The translations under genes and the position numbers were made by a program. Below are positions 26,682-36,102 of a stretch of DNA of 64,000 bases, one piece after another. The number at the start of each line of letters is the position of its first letter. Position 1 is the first letter of the stretch. The stretch comes from Prionace glauca. Its lineage: Eukaryota > Chordata > Chondrichthyes > Carcharhiniformes > Carcharhinidae. The notes under the pieces are model-generated. The model made no database searches, was not told where the DNA came from, and worked only from the letters and a program-made list of their open reading frames with translations. The DNA lies in the NCBI GenBank assembly GCA_037974335.1, contig CM075760.1:57565812-57629811 (forward strand), written 5' to 3'.

Positions 26682-27815
26682 TAGAACATAGAACACTACA
26701 TCACAAACTGGCCCTTCGGCCCACAAGTTGCGCCGATCATATCCCTGCCTACCAGGCCTATCTATAACCCTCAATCCCATTAAATCCCATGTACTTATCC
26801 AGAAGTCTCTTAAAAGACCCCAACGAGTTTGCCTCTATCACCACCGGAGGCAGCCGATTCCACTCAGTCACCACCCTCTGAGTGAAAAATTTACCCCAAC
26901 ATCTCCTCTGTACTTGCTCCCCAGCACCTTAAACCTGTGTCCTCTCATAGCGACCATTTCAGCCCTGGGACATAGCTTCCAAGAATCCGCCCTATCTATA
27001 CCTCTCAACATCTCATAAACCTCTATCAGGTCGGCTCTCAACCTCCAGGGAGAAAAGACCGAGCTCCCTCAACCTATCCTCATAAGGCATGTCACCCAGT
27101 CCAGGCAACATCCTCGTAAATCTCTTCTGCATCCTTTCAATAGCTTCTACATCCTTCTTGTAATGAGGCGACCAGAACTGTGCATAGTACTCCAAGTGGG
27201 GTCTGACAAGGGTCTTATAAAGTTGCAGCATTACCTCCCGACTCCTAAACTCAATCCCTCGATTAATGAAGGCTAGTACACCATATGCCTTCTTGGCCAC
27301 ATCCTCCACCTGCGAGGCCGATTTAAGAGTCCTATGCACCTGGACTCCAAGGTCCTTCTGCTCCTCAACACTGCTAAGAGTCCTACCCTTGATACTATAC
27401 TCCTTCATCCCATTGGACCTGCCAAAATGGACCACTACACACTTATCCGTGTTGAAGTCCACCTGCCACTTCTCCGCCCAGTCTTGCATCCTATCTATGT
27501 CTCGCTGCAACTTCTAACATCCACAACACCACCAATCTTCGTATCATCGGCGAACTTACAAACCCATCCCTCCACTTCCTCATCCAGGCCATTTATGAAA
27601 ATTACAGACAGCAAGCATCCTAGAACAGATCCCTGGGGCACTCCACTGGTGACCAACCTCCATCCACAACCACTCTCTGCCTTCTGCAGGCAAGCCAGTT
27701 CTGGATCCACAAGGCAACAGCTCCTTGGATCCCATGCCCTCTCACTTTTTCATGGGGGACCTTATCAAACGCCTTGCTGAAGTCCATGTAAACCACATCC
27801 ACCGCTCTTCCGTCA
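26682..27815 (-). mobile_element. CR1-like LINE, RT and 3' end
   Basis: Reverse copy. In order on the minus strand: VYMDFSKAFDKVPHEK, VTSGVPQGSVLGCLLSVIF, KFADDTKIGGVVD, FNTDKCVVVHFGRSN, VRPHLEYYAQFWSPHYKKDV, RMQKRFTRMLPGLGDMPYED. It ends in the 3' UTR with ATAGAACATAGAACACTACA. At least two frame breaks. Confidence 0.85.
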
Positions 27816-28009
27816 CCAAAATTGTTTTGTTTACAAAGTTTATATCCCTTACCTAATAACTTAGAGGCAAAACAAAATCAAAAATATAATCAAAAGCATC
27901 TGATACTCCCGAGATCATCGACAAAGCCGCAGTCTAATAGCTGTTCTGGCAAATTTAAGCTCAGGAGTAGGAGACTTAGAGGGGATTTGAGAAGATACTT
28001 TTTCATTGG

Positions 28010-28250
28010 TTAGAAGGTGGGTATCTGTGCCTTTATAAGGTTCTGGTGAGACTACACCTAGAGTATTGGAGTAGTTTTGGGCCCCATATCTAAAGAAGGA
28101 TGTCTGGCCTTGGAAAGAGGTGAATGGAGGTTCACAAGAATGAAAAGCTTGTAGTACATGGAAAGGTTGAGGACTCTGGATCTGTACTCGTTGGAGTTTA
28201 GAAGAATGAGTGGAGGTTTTATTGAAACTTATGGGATAATGTGAGTCGAG
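28010..28250 (+). mobile_element. CR1-like LINE fragment
   Basis: Plus strand, degenerate copy of the post-RT region (TATAAGGTTCTGGTGAGACT, GAGGTTCACAAGAATG, GGAGTTTAGAAGAATGAGTG). Confidence 0.7.
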
Positions 28251-28259
28251 ATAGCATTT

Positions 28260-28590
28260 GCATAGGTTAAAGAGATGTGTATCGTCTCCAGACAGGAGCC
28301 AACACATATCTCTTTAACCACTCACTCTCCGCTCACATTGTTTGCATCTTTAAGACCTGAATAGCAGGTTAGCTGTAAAGACTTGCATTCTAATCAGTAT
28401 TCTGTAAACTGTGTGTCTTTATATGCCCTTCTCTGATCAGAACCTTGCACACACCTGACGAAAGAACACCGTTTCCGAAAGCTTGTGGGATTACTATCAA
28501 ATAAACTGGTTGGACATAAACCTGGTGTTGTGAGACTTCTTACTGTGTTTATCCCAGTCCAACGCCAGCATCTCCACATCACTTCTGCAG
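28260..28590 (+). mobile_element. PLE tail, second subfamily
   Basis: Begins TTAAAGAGATGTGTATCGTC, carries TAGCAGGTTAGCTGTAAAGA, a hammerhead-like core (CTGACGA at 28455-28461, GAAAGCTT near 28477-28484), and the tail ACTGGTTGGACATAAACCTG ending CAGCATCTCCACATC. Confidence 0.8.
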
Positions 28591-28699
28591 TCTGTCAGCC
28601 TCCTGAAAGGCCCCTCCCCCCACTCTGCCCCACATCCATCCACCCCTCCCCTCGTCTTCAGTTAACGAGCCTGTGAGGGCAATGTGAAATGTCTTATAA

Positions 28700-30012
28700 A
28701 CGTGTCAAAAAAGGAGAACGAGAGAGAAAGAGGGGAGAGCGAGAGAGAGAAGGGGATCGAGAGAGGGAGAGGGGGGGAACGAGAGAGAGAGGGAGGTGGA
28801 GAGGGAACAAGAGATAGAGGGAGAGGGGGGAACGAGAGAGAGAGGGAACAAGAGATAGAGGGAGAGGGGGAACGAGAGAGAGAGCGAGAGAGGGGGAATG
28901 TGAGAAAGGGGGGGAAACGAAAGAGAGAGGGGGGAATCAGAGAGAGGGGGAGGGAGAGAGAGGGAGAGGGAGAGAGGGAGGGAATGAAGGAGAGGGAGAG
29001 GAGGAGAGAGAGGAAGGGATGGAGGGAGAGAACGAGAGAGAGAAGGAATGACGGGGGGGAAATGGGAGAGAGCGAGAGGGAACGAGAGGGACGGAGAGAG
29101 AGGAAGGGCGTGAGAGGGCGAGAGAGAACAAGAGAGTGAGGGAGGGAGGAGGGAATGAGAGGAAATGAGGGAGTGAGAGAGGGAACATGTGAAAGACTGA
29201 ACGAGAGGAAGAGAGAAAATGAGAGACAGGTGGGGAATGAGAGAGGGAGAGAAGGGAAACAAGACAGAGAGAAGGAATGAGAAAGGGAGAGGGAGGGAGG
29301 GAAAGAGAGAGACAGAGAGGGAGGAAGGGAGAGGGAGGGAAGAATGGAGGGGGAGCGATGGTGGAGGAGGTATGGAGGGATGGGGAGGGAGGGAGAAGGG
29401 ACAGAAAGTGAGCAAGAAGCAGGGAAGAAGAGAAGAAGGAACAAGAGAGAAGGGGAACAAGAGAGTGAGGGGGAACTAGAGAGAAGAGGAATGAGAGAGA
29501 TAGTGGGAACAAAAGGGAGAGAGAGAGGGGGAACGACAGAGAGGGAATGAGGGAGAGAAAGGGGGGAATGAGAGAGAGAGCGAGAGGTGGAATGAGAGAG
29601 AGAAAGAGGGAGAATGAGAGAGAGAGAGAGGGGAACAAGAGAGAGAGCGAGAGGTGAATGAGAGAAAGAGGGAGAACAAGAGAGAGGGGAACGAGAGAGA
29701 GAGGGGAACGAGAGAGAGAGGGGAACGAGAGAGAGAGGGGAACGAGAGAGAGAGGGGAACGAGAGAGAGAGGGGAACGAGAGGGAGAGAGGGGGAGAACA
29801 AGAGAAAAAGAGGGAGAGAGGCAGGCAGGGAGTGAGAGAGGAAGGGAGGGAATGGTAGAAAGAGGGAGGTAGCGAGAGGGAGAAGGAGAGAGGGGGAGGG
29901 AGGGAGCGAGAGAGAGGGGGAGGGAGGGAGTGAGGACGAGGGGGAGGGAGGGAGTGAGGGGGAGGGAGGGCGAGAGGGGGAGGGAGGGAGTGAGGGAGAG
30001 AGGGGGAGGGAG
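28700..30012. repeat. 1.3-kb purine (GA/GGGA) tract
   Basis: Nearly pure purine on the + strand: GAGAGA, GGGGAACGAGAGAGAGA and GGGAGGGAGTGAG motifs, with a regular GGGGAACGAGAGAGAGA run at about 29685-29780. It lies directly upstream of the gene at 30115. Long Ser/Leu/Pro-rich frames on the minus strand are compositional. Confidence 0.92.
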
Positions 30013-30017
30013 CTCCT

Positions 30018-30025
30018 TATTTAAG
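30018..30025 (+). promoter_or_regulatory. TATA-like box TATTTAAG
   Basis: Lies about 90 bp upstream of the ATG at 30115, right after the purine tract. Its position suits a promoter of the two-exon gene. An unrelated out-of-frame ATG at 30033 lies in between. Confidence 0.35.
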
Positions 30026-30114
30026 GGGCTACATGCCTGTTCTCCAGGAGAAGGTTGGCCTGCTCTCTGCCTGTCACCCTTTCTCTCCCTGTTCTGCCCT
30101 CTGCTTGCCCTGGT

Positions 30115-32568
30115 ATGGAGACACTGCAGCGGGCAGAGCTCCAGCTGCCCATTCCCTACGTGCTGGCGCTCCCCCTCTGGCTGGAGGAGGGGGCCGAGGC
30201 CCTCCCGCAGCCGGAGGTGACCCTGGACGGGCTGGGCATCCAGCCGGAGCAGGTGAGGGAGAGGCTGGTGCGCCTGGACAGGCAGCACACTCGGCTCAGG
30301 ACGTCCCGGGGCCGCCTGAAGGAGCGGCTGGTCTGGGCGGCCGAGGTCAGCCTGCGGGTCAGAGAGCCACACACCGGGGACACCCAGGAGATCCGCTGTA
30401 CCAGCGAGGGGTGGCCAGACCACAGCTTCTTCCGGACTCAACTGGAGCTGCTTCCCTGGATCAGCAGGACTCAGGGAGATACACTCCTCATGGCAGGTAA
30501 GGAAGGGCTGGAGGGAACCTTCCCAGTCCAGATTCAATCTACCCCCATAACTCAATTCCTTATCCCTGGAACCATCTGTCGGTGTGTGTCTGAGAGAGAG
30601 AGAGAGAGAGACTGTCCCTGTCTCTTTCTGTGTCTGTGTCTACGTACGTGTATGTGCATGTGAGATTGTCTGTGTGGTTCTGTAAGTGTCTGTTTCTTCG
30701 TGTGTGTGTGTGTTTGTGTGTCTTTGCCTATGTGTGTATCCCTATATGTGTATGTGTCTTTGTACGTATCTGTGTGTCACTGCATGCATGTGTCTGCCAG
30801 TGTGTTTGTGTGCGTGTCTGCCAGTGTGTATCATGTGTGTCTCTGTGTATGTGTACGTGTGTGTGTGTATCTGTTCGTGTGTCTCTGTGTGTGTATCTGT
30901 CTGTGTGTGTGTCTGTCACTGTGTCTACCTGTGTGTGTGTATCTGTGTGTATGTCTGTGTTTCTCTCTGTCTCTGTGAGTGACTTGTTAACTCTCTCCTG
31001 GTGCGCTTGTGTATGTGTGTCTCTCTGGCTCTGTGTGTTGTTCTGTAAGAGTGTGTGTGTGTGTGTGCCTCTATGTATGCCTGTGCATGTGCATGTGTAT
31101 ATCTTTGTGTGTGTCTGTATGTGCGCATGTGCATGTGTATTTGTATGTACATGTGTGTGTGCATCTTTTTGCCTCTGTGCGTGTGAGATTTGTTAACTCT
31201 CTCCCAGTGTGACTGTGTGTGTGTCTCTGTCTCTCTGACTCTGTATATGTGTGTCTCTGTGTATGTCTCCATCTTGCTGTCTGTGTGTATGAAAGTTGTT
31301 AGCTCTCTCCCAGTGACCCAGCTCTGAGCGTGTGTGTGTGTGTCCGTATGTGTGTGTGTGTTAACTCTCTCCCAGTAGGTCTGTGTATCTGTGTCTCTGT
31401 CTGTGTGACGTTAACTCTCTCCCGGTGACCCTGCTCTGTCTGTGTCTGCATGTGTCTCTGTCTCTCTGACTGTCTCTGTGTGTGTAATGTTAATTCTCCC
31501 AGTGACCCCGCCCTGACTGTATCTGTGTGTGACGTTAACTCTCTCCCGTTGACCCTGCTCTGTCTGTGTCTGCATGTGTCTCTGTCTCTCAGACTCTGTC
31601 TGCATGTCTCTGTCTCTCTGACTGTCTGTATGTGTGATGTTAACTCTCTCCTAATGATCCTGCTGTCTCTGTGTGTCTGACAGAACTTAGAACATAGGAT
31701 CATAGACCTCTACAGTGCAGAAAGAGGGCCTTCGGCCCATCAAGTCTGCACCAAACACAATCCCACCCAGGCCCTACGCCCATATCCCTACATATTTCAC
31801 CCACTAATCCCTCTAACCTCCACGAAGGGGCAATTTCTTAGCATGGCCAATCAACCTAACCCGCACATCTTTGGACTGTGGGAGGAAACCGGAGTACCCG
31901 GAGGAAACCCACGCAGACACAAGGAGAATGTGCAAACTCCACACAGGCAGTGACCCAAGCCAGGAATCGAACCCAGGACCCTGGAGCTGTGAAGCAGCAG
32001 CAGTGCTAATCACTGTACTACTGTGCCACCCACGTTGATGTTAACTCTCTCCCGATAACCCTGCTCTGTGTGTGTGAGATGTTAGTTCTCTCCCGATGAC
32101 CCTGCTCTGTGTGTGTGAGATGTTAGTTCTCTCCCGATGACCCTGCTCTGTCTGTGTGTGTGTCTCTGTCTCTCTGTGTGTGATGTTAACTCTCTCCCGA
32201 TGACCCTGCTCTGTCTGTGTGTGTGTGTGAGATGTTAATTCTCTCCCGGTGACCCCGCTCTGTCTGTGTGTGTGTCTCTGTCTCTCTGTGTGTGATGTTA
32301 ACTCTCTCCCGATGACCCTGCTGTCTGTGTGTGTGTGTAAGATGTTAATTCTCTCCCGGTGACCCCGCTCTGTCTGTGTGTCTGTGTGTGTGTCTCTGTC
32401 TCTCTGTGTCTGTGTGTGTGATGTTAACTCTCTCCCGATGACTCTGCTCTGTCTGCTGCTCTTTCAGATGGAGTAGTCGAGGAGGAAGAGGTGAGGCCGG
32501 TGGGCCTGGGACTTGTCCTTCACACCGAGAGTGACCCCTACTCCAAGGGGCAGAAACACCAGGAGTAA
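30115..32568 (+). CDS. Unrecognised two-exon gene (about 160 residues), or the end of a longer gene
   Basis: Exons 30115-30496 and 32468-32568 join in phase 1 with donor GTAAGG and acceptor CTGCTCTTTCAG. They give an open frame ending TAA at 32566-32568. An AATAAA follows at 32642. The product starts METLQRAELQLPIPYVLALP and has a hydrophobic N-terminal third. It then has a strongly basic predicted helix (QVRERLVRLDRQHTRLRTSR, residues about 45-65), a middle with PWIS, and an acidic then polar tail (DGVVEEEEVRPVGLG, ending SKGQKHQE). GC-rich codon use matches REC8 and differs from the repeats around it. I do not recognise the family. The start is uncertain: CTGCAG at 30127-30132 after a pyrimidine-rich stretch could be an acceptor, making these the last two exons of a longer gene. 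It lies tail to head with REC8, 7.4 kb downstream. Confidence 0.7.
30590..31685. repeat. (TG)n/(TCTG)n tract with embedded 50-100-bp units
   Basis: GTGTGT/TCTGTG simple sequence filling the intron of the unrecognised gene. A phrase GTTAACTCTCTCCC recurs at about 30985, 31193, 31360, 31412, 31530 and 31640, so it is also a larger-period degenerate minisatellite. Confidence 0.88.
31690..32032 (-). mobile_element. HE1-like SINE, full length
   Basis: Reverse copy from tail (GATCATAGACCTCTACAGTG) to head (CACTGTACTACTGTGCCACC), including CAGGAATCGAACCCAGGACC (box B). Inserted in the TG/GTTAACTCTC minisatellite, which continues on its right side. Confidence 0.92.
32033..32455. repeat. Minisatellite of GATGTTAACTCTCTCCCGAT units up to a splice acceptor
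   Basis: About seven units of 45-70 bp built from GATGTTAACTCTCTCCCGAT, GACCCTGCTCTGTCTGTGTG and TCTCTGTCTCTCTGTGTG. The last unit runs into the acceptor at 32467. Confidence 0.88.
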
Positions 32569-32641
32569 CAGAGCGTGTGAAATCCCCCCTGACATCACCT
32601 TCCAGAAGCTTCCTCCTCGGTCCCAACCAAGAGGGAGAAAA

Positions 32642-32647
32642 AATAAA
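32642..32647 (+). promoter_or_regulatory. Candidate polyadenylation signal AATAAA
   Basis: 74 bp past the stop of the unrecognised gene. It is the first such hexamer downstream. Confidence 0.5.
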
Positions 32648-32920
32648 GGCGACTGTGTTTCGGTTCAACTGGCCGATCAAAAGCTGCGGGAAAACCTTTG
32701 TCTCCTCTGGACTCGATATTCCGCATCTCTCCCAGATCATTCCTCCCTCAGCAAACTTCACCTCATCCAGCACTCCATGTCCCAAGAGGAAGCAAATCCC
32801 TGGAATCCCCTCCGGCCGCATGCAACCTTCCAACATCTCTGCACTCCTCCAGTTCCAGGTTCTCCAGTGTTCCCCTCCTCTCTCTCTGTCTCTCCCCCTC
32901 TCTCTGTCTCACTCCATTTT

Positions 32921-33941
32921 GTGGGTATGCCGGCGTTGGACTGGCGTAAACACAGTAAAAACCGCACCGATCTCCTCAGAAGGCAAACACGGGACACAAT
33001 GGACAGAGTACCCTTCGTCGTCCAGTACTTCCCCGGAGCGGAGAAGCTACGACATCTTCTCCGGAGTCTTCAACATATCATTGATGAAGACAAACATCTC
33101 GCCAGGGCTATCCTCACACCCACACTTCTTGCTTTCAGACAACCACACAACCTCAAACAGACCATTGTTCGCAGCAAACTACCCAGCCTTCAGGAGAACA
33201 GTGACCACAATACCACACAACCCTGCCACAGCAACCTCTGCAAGACATGCCGGATCATCGACATGGATACCATCATCACACGTGAGAATACCATCCACCA
33301 GGTACATGGTAAATACTCTTGCAACTCGGCCAACATTGTCTACCTGATACGTTGCAAGAAAGGATGTCCCGAAGCATGGTACATTGGGGAGACCATGCAG
33401 ACGCTACGACAACGGATGAATGAACATCGCTCGACAGTCACCAGGCCTTTCCTGTTGGCGAACACTTCAGCGGTCACGGGCATTCAGCCTCTGACCTTCG
33501 GGTAAGCATTCTCCAAGGCGGCCTTCATGACACACGACAGCGCAGAGTCGCTGAACAGAGACTGATAGCCAAGTTCCGCACACATGAGGACGGTCTCAAC
33601 AGGGATCTTGGGTTCATGTCGCACTATCTGTAACCCCCGTGACTTGCCTGGGTTTGCAAAACCTCACTTACTGTACTGTCTGGAGACAATACACATCTCT
33701 TTAAACTGTGATCAGTGCTCCTTCCACTCACATTATCAGCCACTTTAAGACTTGAACAGCAGGTTAGGTGTAAGGATTCGCATTCTAATCAGCAACTGTC
33801 TGTGCTTTATATGCTCTGTCTGTCTGAGGTCAGAACTCTCCATTCACCTGACGAAGAGGCAGCCCCCTCGAAAGCTTGTGAGAATATTATCAAATAAATA
33901 GGTTGGACTAAAACCTGGCGTTGTCAGACTTTTTACTGTGT
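32921..33941 (+). mobile_element. PLE copy with GIY-YIG endonuclease remains and inverted tail
   Basis: A Penelope-like retroelement fragment bounded by a 12-bp target-site duplication TCACTCCATTTT (32909-32920 and 33942-33953). It opens with an inverted piece of its own tail (GGGTATGCCGGCGTTGGACT). The coding remains follow: KLPSLQ region, a Cys pair motif NLCKTC, then the GIY-YIG nuclease (NIVYLIRCKKGCPEAWYIGE, TMQTLRQRMNEHRS) typical of the PLE C-terminus. After that come the untranslated 3' region, the hammerhead-like core and the tail. The reverse transcriptase is absent, so the copy is a broken fossil. Confidence 0.9.
33843..33882 (+). ncRNA. Hammerhead-ribozyme-like motif in PLE tail
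   Basis: Same core as at 20258-20297: CTGACGA, extra A, GAGG/CCTC stem II, GAAAGCTT, with CAC/GTG stem I. Predicted cut before 33878. Confidence 0.5.
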
Positions 33942-33954
33942 TCACTCCATTTTC

Positions 33955-34190
33955 CCATGTCGCCCCATCTCTCCCTCTCCATGTGCCTCCTCCTCTCCAT
34001 CTGCCCCTCTCTCCCTCTCTGTCTCTGTCTTCCTCTGTCTCTCTCTCTCTCTATCTCCCTCCCTCTCTCTGTGTCTCCCTCCCTCTCTCTCTCCCTGTCT
34101 CTCTTTATCTCCCTCCCTCCCTCTCTCTCTGTCTCCCCCTCTCTTCCTCTCTCTGTCTCTCTCACCCTCTGTCTGTCTCCCTTGGTGTGT
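33955..34190. repeat. (TCTC)n/(CCCTC)n tract
   Basis: Pyrimidine simple sequence between a PLE copy and a SINE. Confidence 0.88.
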
Positions 34191-34194
34191 CTTG

Positions 34195-34497
34195 CACGGC
34201 AGGTACAGAAGTTAGCACTTTTGCCTCACAGTACCAGGGACCCGGGTTCAATTCCCAGCTTGGGTCACTGTCTATGTAGAGTTTGCACATTCTCCCCAAG
34301 TCTGCATGGGTTTCCTCTGGGTGCTCCGGTTTTCTACCACAGTCTGAAAGACGTGCTGATTAGGTGCATTGGCCATGCTAAATTCTCCCTCAGTGTACCT
34401 GAACAAGAGCTGGACTAGGGGATTTTCACAGTAACTTCATTGCAGTGTTAATGTCAGTCCACTTGTGACACGAATGAATAAATAAACTTTAAACTTC
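34195..34497 (+). mobile_element. SINE, second tail type, full length
   Basis: Head GGTACAGAAGTTAGCACTTT, box B GGGTTCAATTCCCAGCTTGG, CTCTGGGTGCTCCGGTTTTC, GGATTTTCACAGTAACTTCA and tail AATGAATAAATAAACTTTAA. Confidence 0.9.
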
Positions 34498-34526
34498 TTT
34501 CTCTCTTGCTCTCTCTCTCCCTCAGT

Positions 34527-34652
34527 TTCTAAAGTTTAAAGTTTATTTATTAGTATACTGCAATGAAGTTACTGTGAAAATCCCGTAGTTGCCACACTCT
34601 GGCACCTGTTTGGGTACACTGAGGGAGATTTCAGCATGACCAGCACGTCTTT
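34527..34652 (-). mobile_element. SINE 3' fragment, second tail type
   Basis: Reverse copy starting AAAGTTTAAAGTTTATTTAT, then CTGCAATGAAGTTACTGTGA and GGTACACTGAGGGAGATTTC. Tail-to-tail with the previous SINE across a short TCTC stretch. Confidence 0.85.
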
Positions 34653-34845
34653 CTCTCTCTCCCGGTCTCTCTCACTTCCTCTCAGTCTGCCTGCCTCTCT
34701 CTCTCTGTCTCCCTCTTCGTCTTTCTCTCCCTCACTCTGTCTCCCTCTCTCTCTCTCGCTGTCTCCCTCTCTCTCTCTGTCCCTCTCTCTCTCTCTCACT
34801 GCTTCCCTTTCTCTCCCTCCCTCCTTCCCTCTCTCTCTCTCCAGC
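34653..34845. repeat. (TCTC)n tract
   Basis: Pyrimidine simple sequence. Confidence 0.88.
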
Positions 34846-34944
34846 CCATTCATTAAACCTCAAGCCTAGATAGCTGAGATTCGGAATAAAGGTCAAAGGT
34901 CCCTGACAATAGGCTGACACCCCTGCCAAGCCCACTCTCTCAAA

Positions 34945-35215
34945 TACTGTCTACAATACTCCAGATGTGGTCTCACCAATACTGTCCACAATACTCCAGA
35001 TGTGGTCTCACCAATACTGTCCACAATACTCCAGATGTAGTCTCACCAATACTGTCCACAATACTCCAGATGTGATCTCACCAATACTGTCCACAATACT
35101 CCTGATGTGATCTCACCAATACTGTCCACAATACTCCAGGCGTGATCTCACCAATACTGTCCCAGATGTGGTCTCACCAATACTGTCCATAGTACTCCAG
35201 ATGTGGCCTTGCCAA
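34945..35215. repeat. 35-bp minisatellite, about 7-8 units
   Basis: Units CCACAATACTCCAGATGTGG then TCTCACCAATACTGT. The unit matches the CR1 phrase CAGTACTCCA.GTG.GG.CTCACCAA on the reverse strand, so this is a tandem expansion of a LINE piece. Confidence 0.9.
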
Positions 35216-35484
35216 TGCTCTGAAGCATAACTTCCCTACTTTTATAATCAATTCAATGACGAGATTGTTGTTTTCAGGTAGGCTGCTCCACAAATGTACT
35301 TGTCTGATTGGTGCTATTTTAAATAAAAGTTGGAAGCCATTCACTTACCTCATTTGTTCTCACTGCATTTGTTACTAACACTTAGGCTGCTCAAAAGAAG
35401 TATTGGTCATACGGGTCCTCAGTAGTCTGATATGCCCTCCTGTGCCGTGAATGTCCCAGGATTTCATAAAGGCCACCCAGCCTC

Positions 35485-36100
35485 ATGAGAATCCCTACAG
35501 AACAGAAGACCAATCGGCCCATCGAGTCTGCACTAACCACAATCCCACCCAGGCCCTATCCTTGTAACCCTACACATTTAGTCTGCTCATTCTCCTAATA
35601 CTAAGGCACAATTTAGCATGGCCAATCCACCTAATCTGCACATCTTTGGACACTAAGAGACAATTTAGCATGGCGAATCCACGTAACCTGCACATCTTTG
35701 GACACTAAGGGACAATTTAGTGCGGCCAATCCATCTACCGCGTGCATCTTTTGACACTAAGGGACAATTTAGCACAGCCAATCCGCCTAACCGGCACATC
35801 ATTGGACACTAAGGGCTAACTTAACATGGCCAATCCACCTAACCTGCATATCTTTGGACACTAAGGGGCAATTTAGCACAGCCAATCCGCCTAACCTGCA
35901 CATCTTTGGACACTAAGGGCTAATTTAGCATGGCCAATTCACCTAACCTACACATGTTTGGACACTAAGGGACAATTTAGCATGGCGAATTCACCTAACC
36001 TGCACATCTTTGGACACTAAGGGACATTTTAGCATGGCCAATCCATCTAACCTGCATATCTTGGGACACTAAGGGGTAATTTAGCAAGGCCAAACCTGCA
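35485..36100 (-). mobile_element. SINE with about 9 tandem copies of a 52-bp internal module
   Basis: SINE tail (GAATCCCTACAGAACAGAAG, CACAATCCCACCCAGGCCCT), followed by about nine units of GACACTAAGGGACAATTTAG, CATGGCCAATCCACCTAACC and TGCACATCTTTG. No head follows; the array runs into a LINE 3' UTR. Confidence 0.88.
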
Positions 36101-36102
36101 CA

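Noticed and set aside
28662-30555. Long Ser/Leu/Pro-rich frames on the minus strand and Arg/Glu-rich frames on the plus strand
   Set aside because: Low-complexity translation of the GA tract. The same appearance is expected in any GA repeat.
30630-31196. Cys/Val-rich 188-codon frame
   Set aside because: Product of the TGTG/TCTG simple repeat.
34945-35215. CRISPR-like array of regular 35-bp repeats
   Set aside because: Units are contiguous without unique spacers, and the genome is vertebrate. It is a minisatellite.
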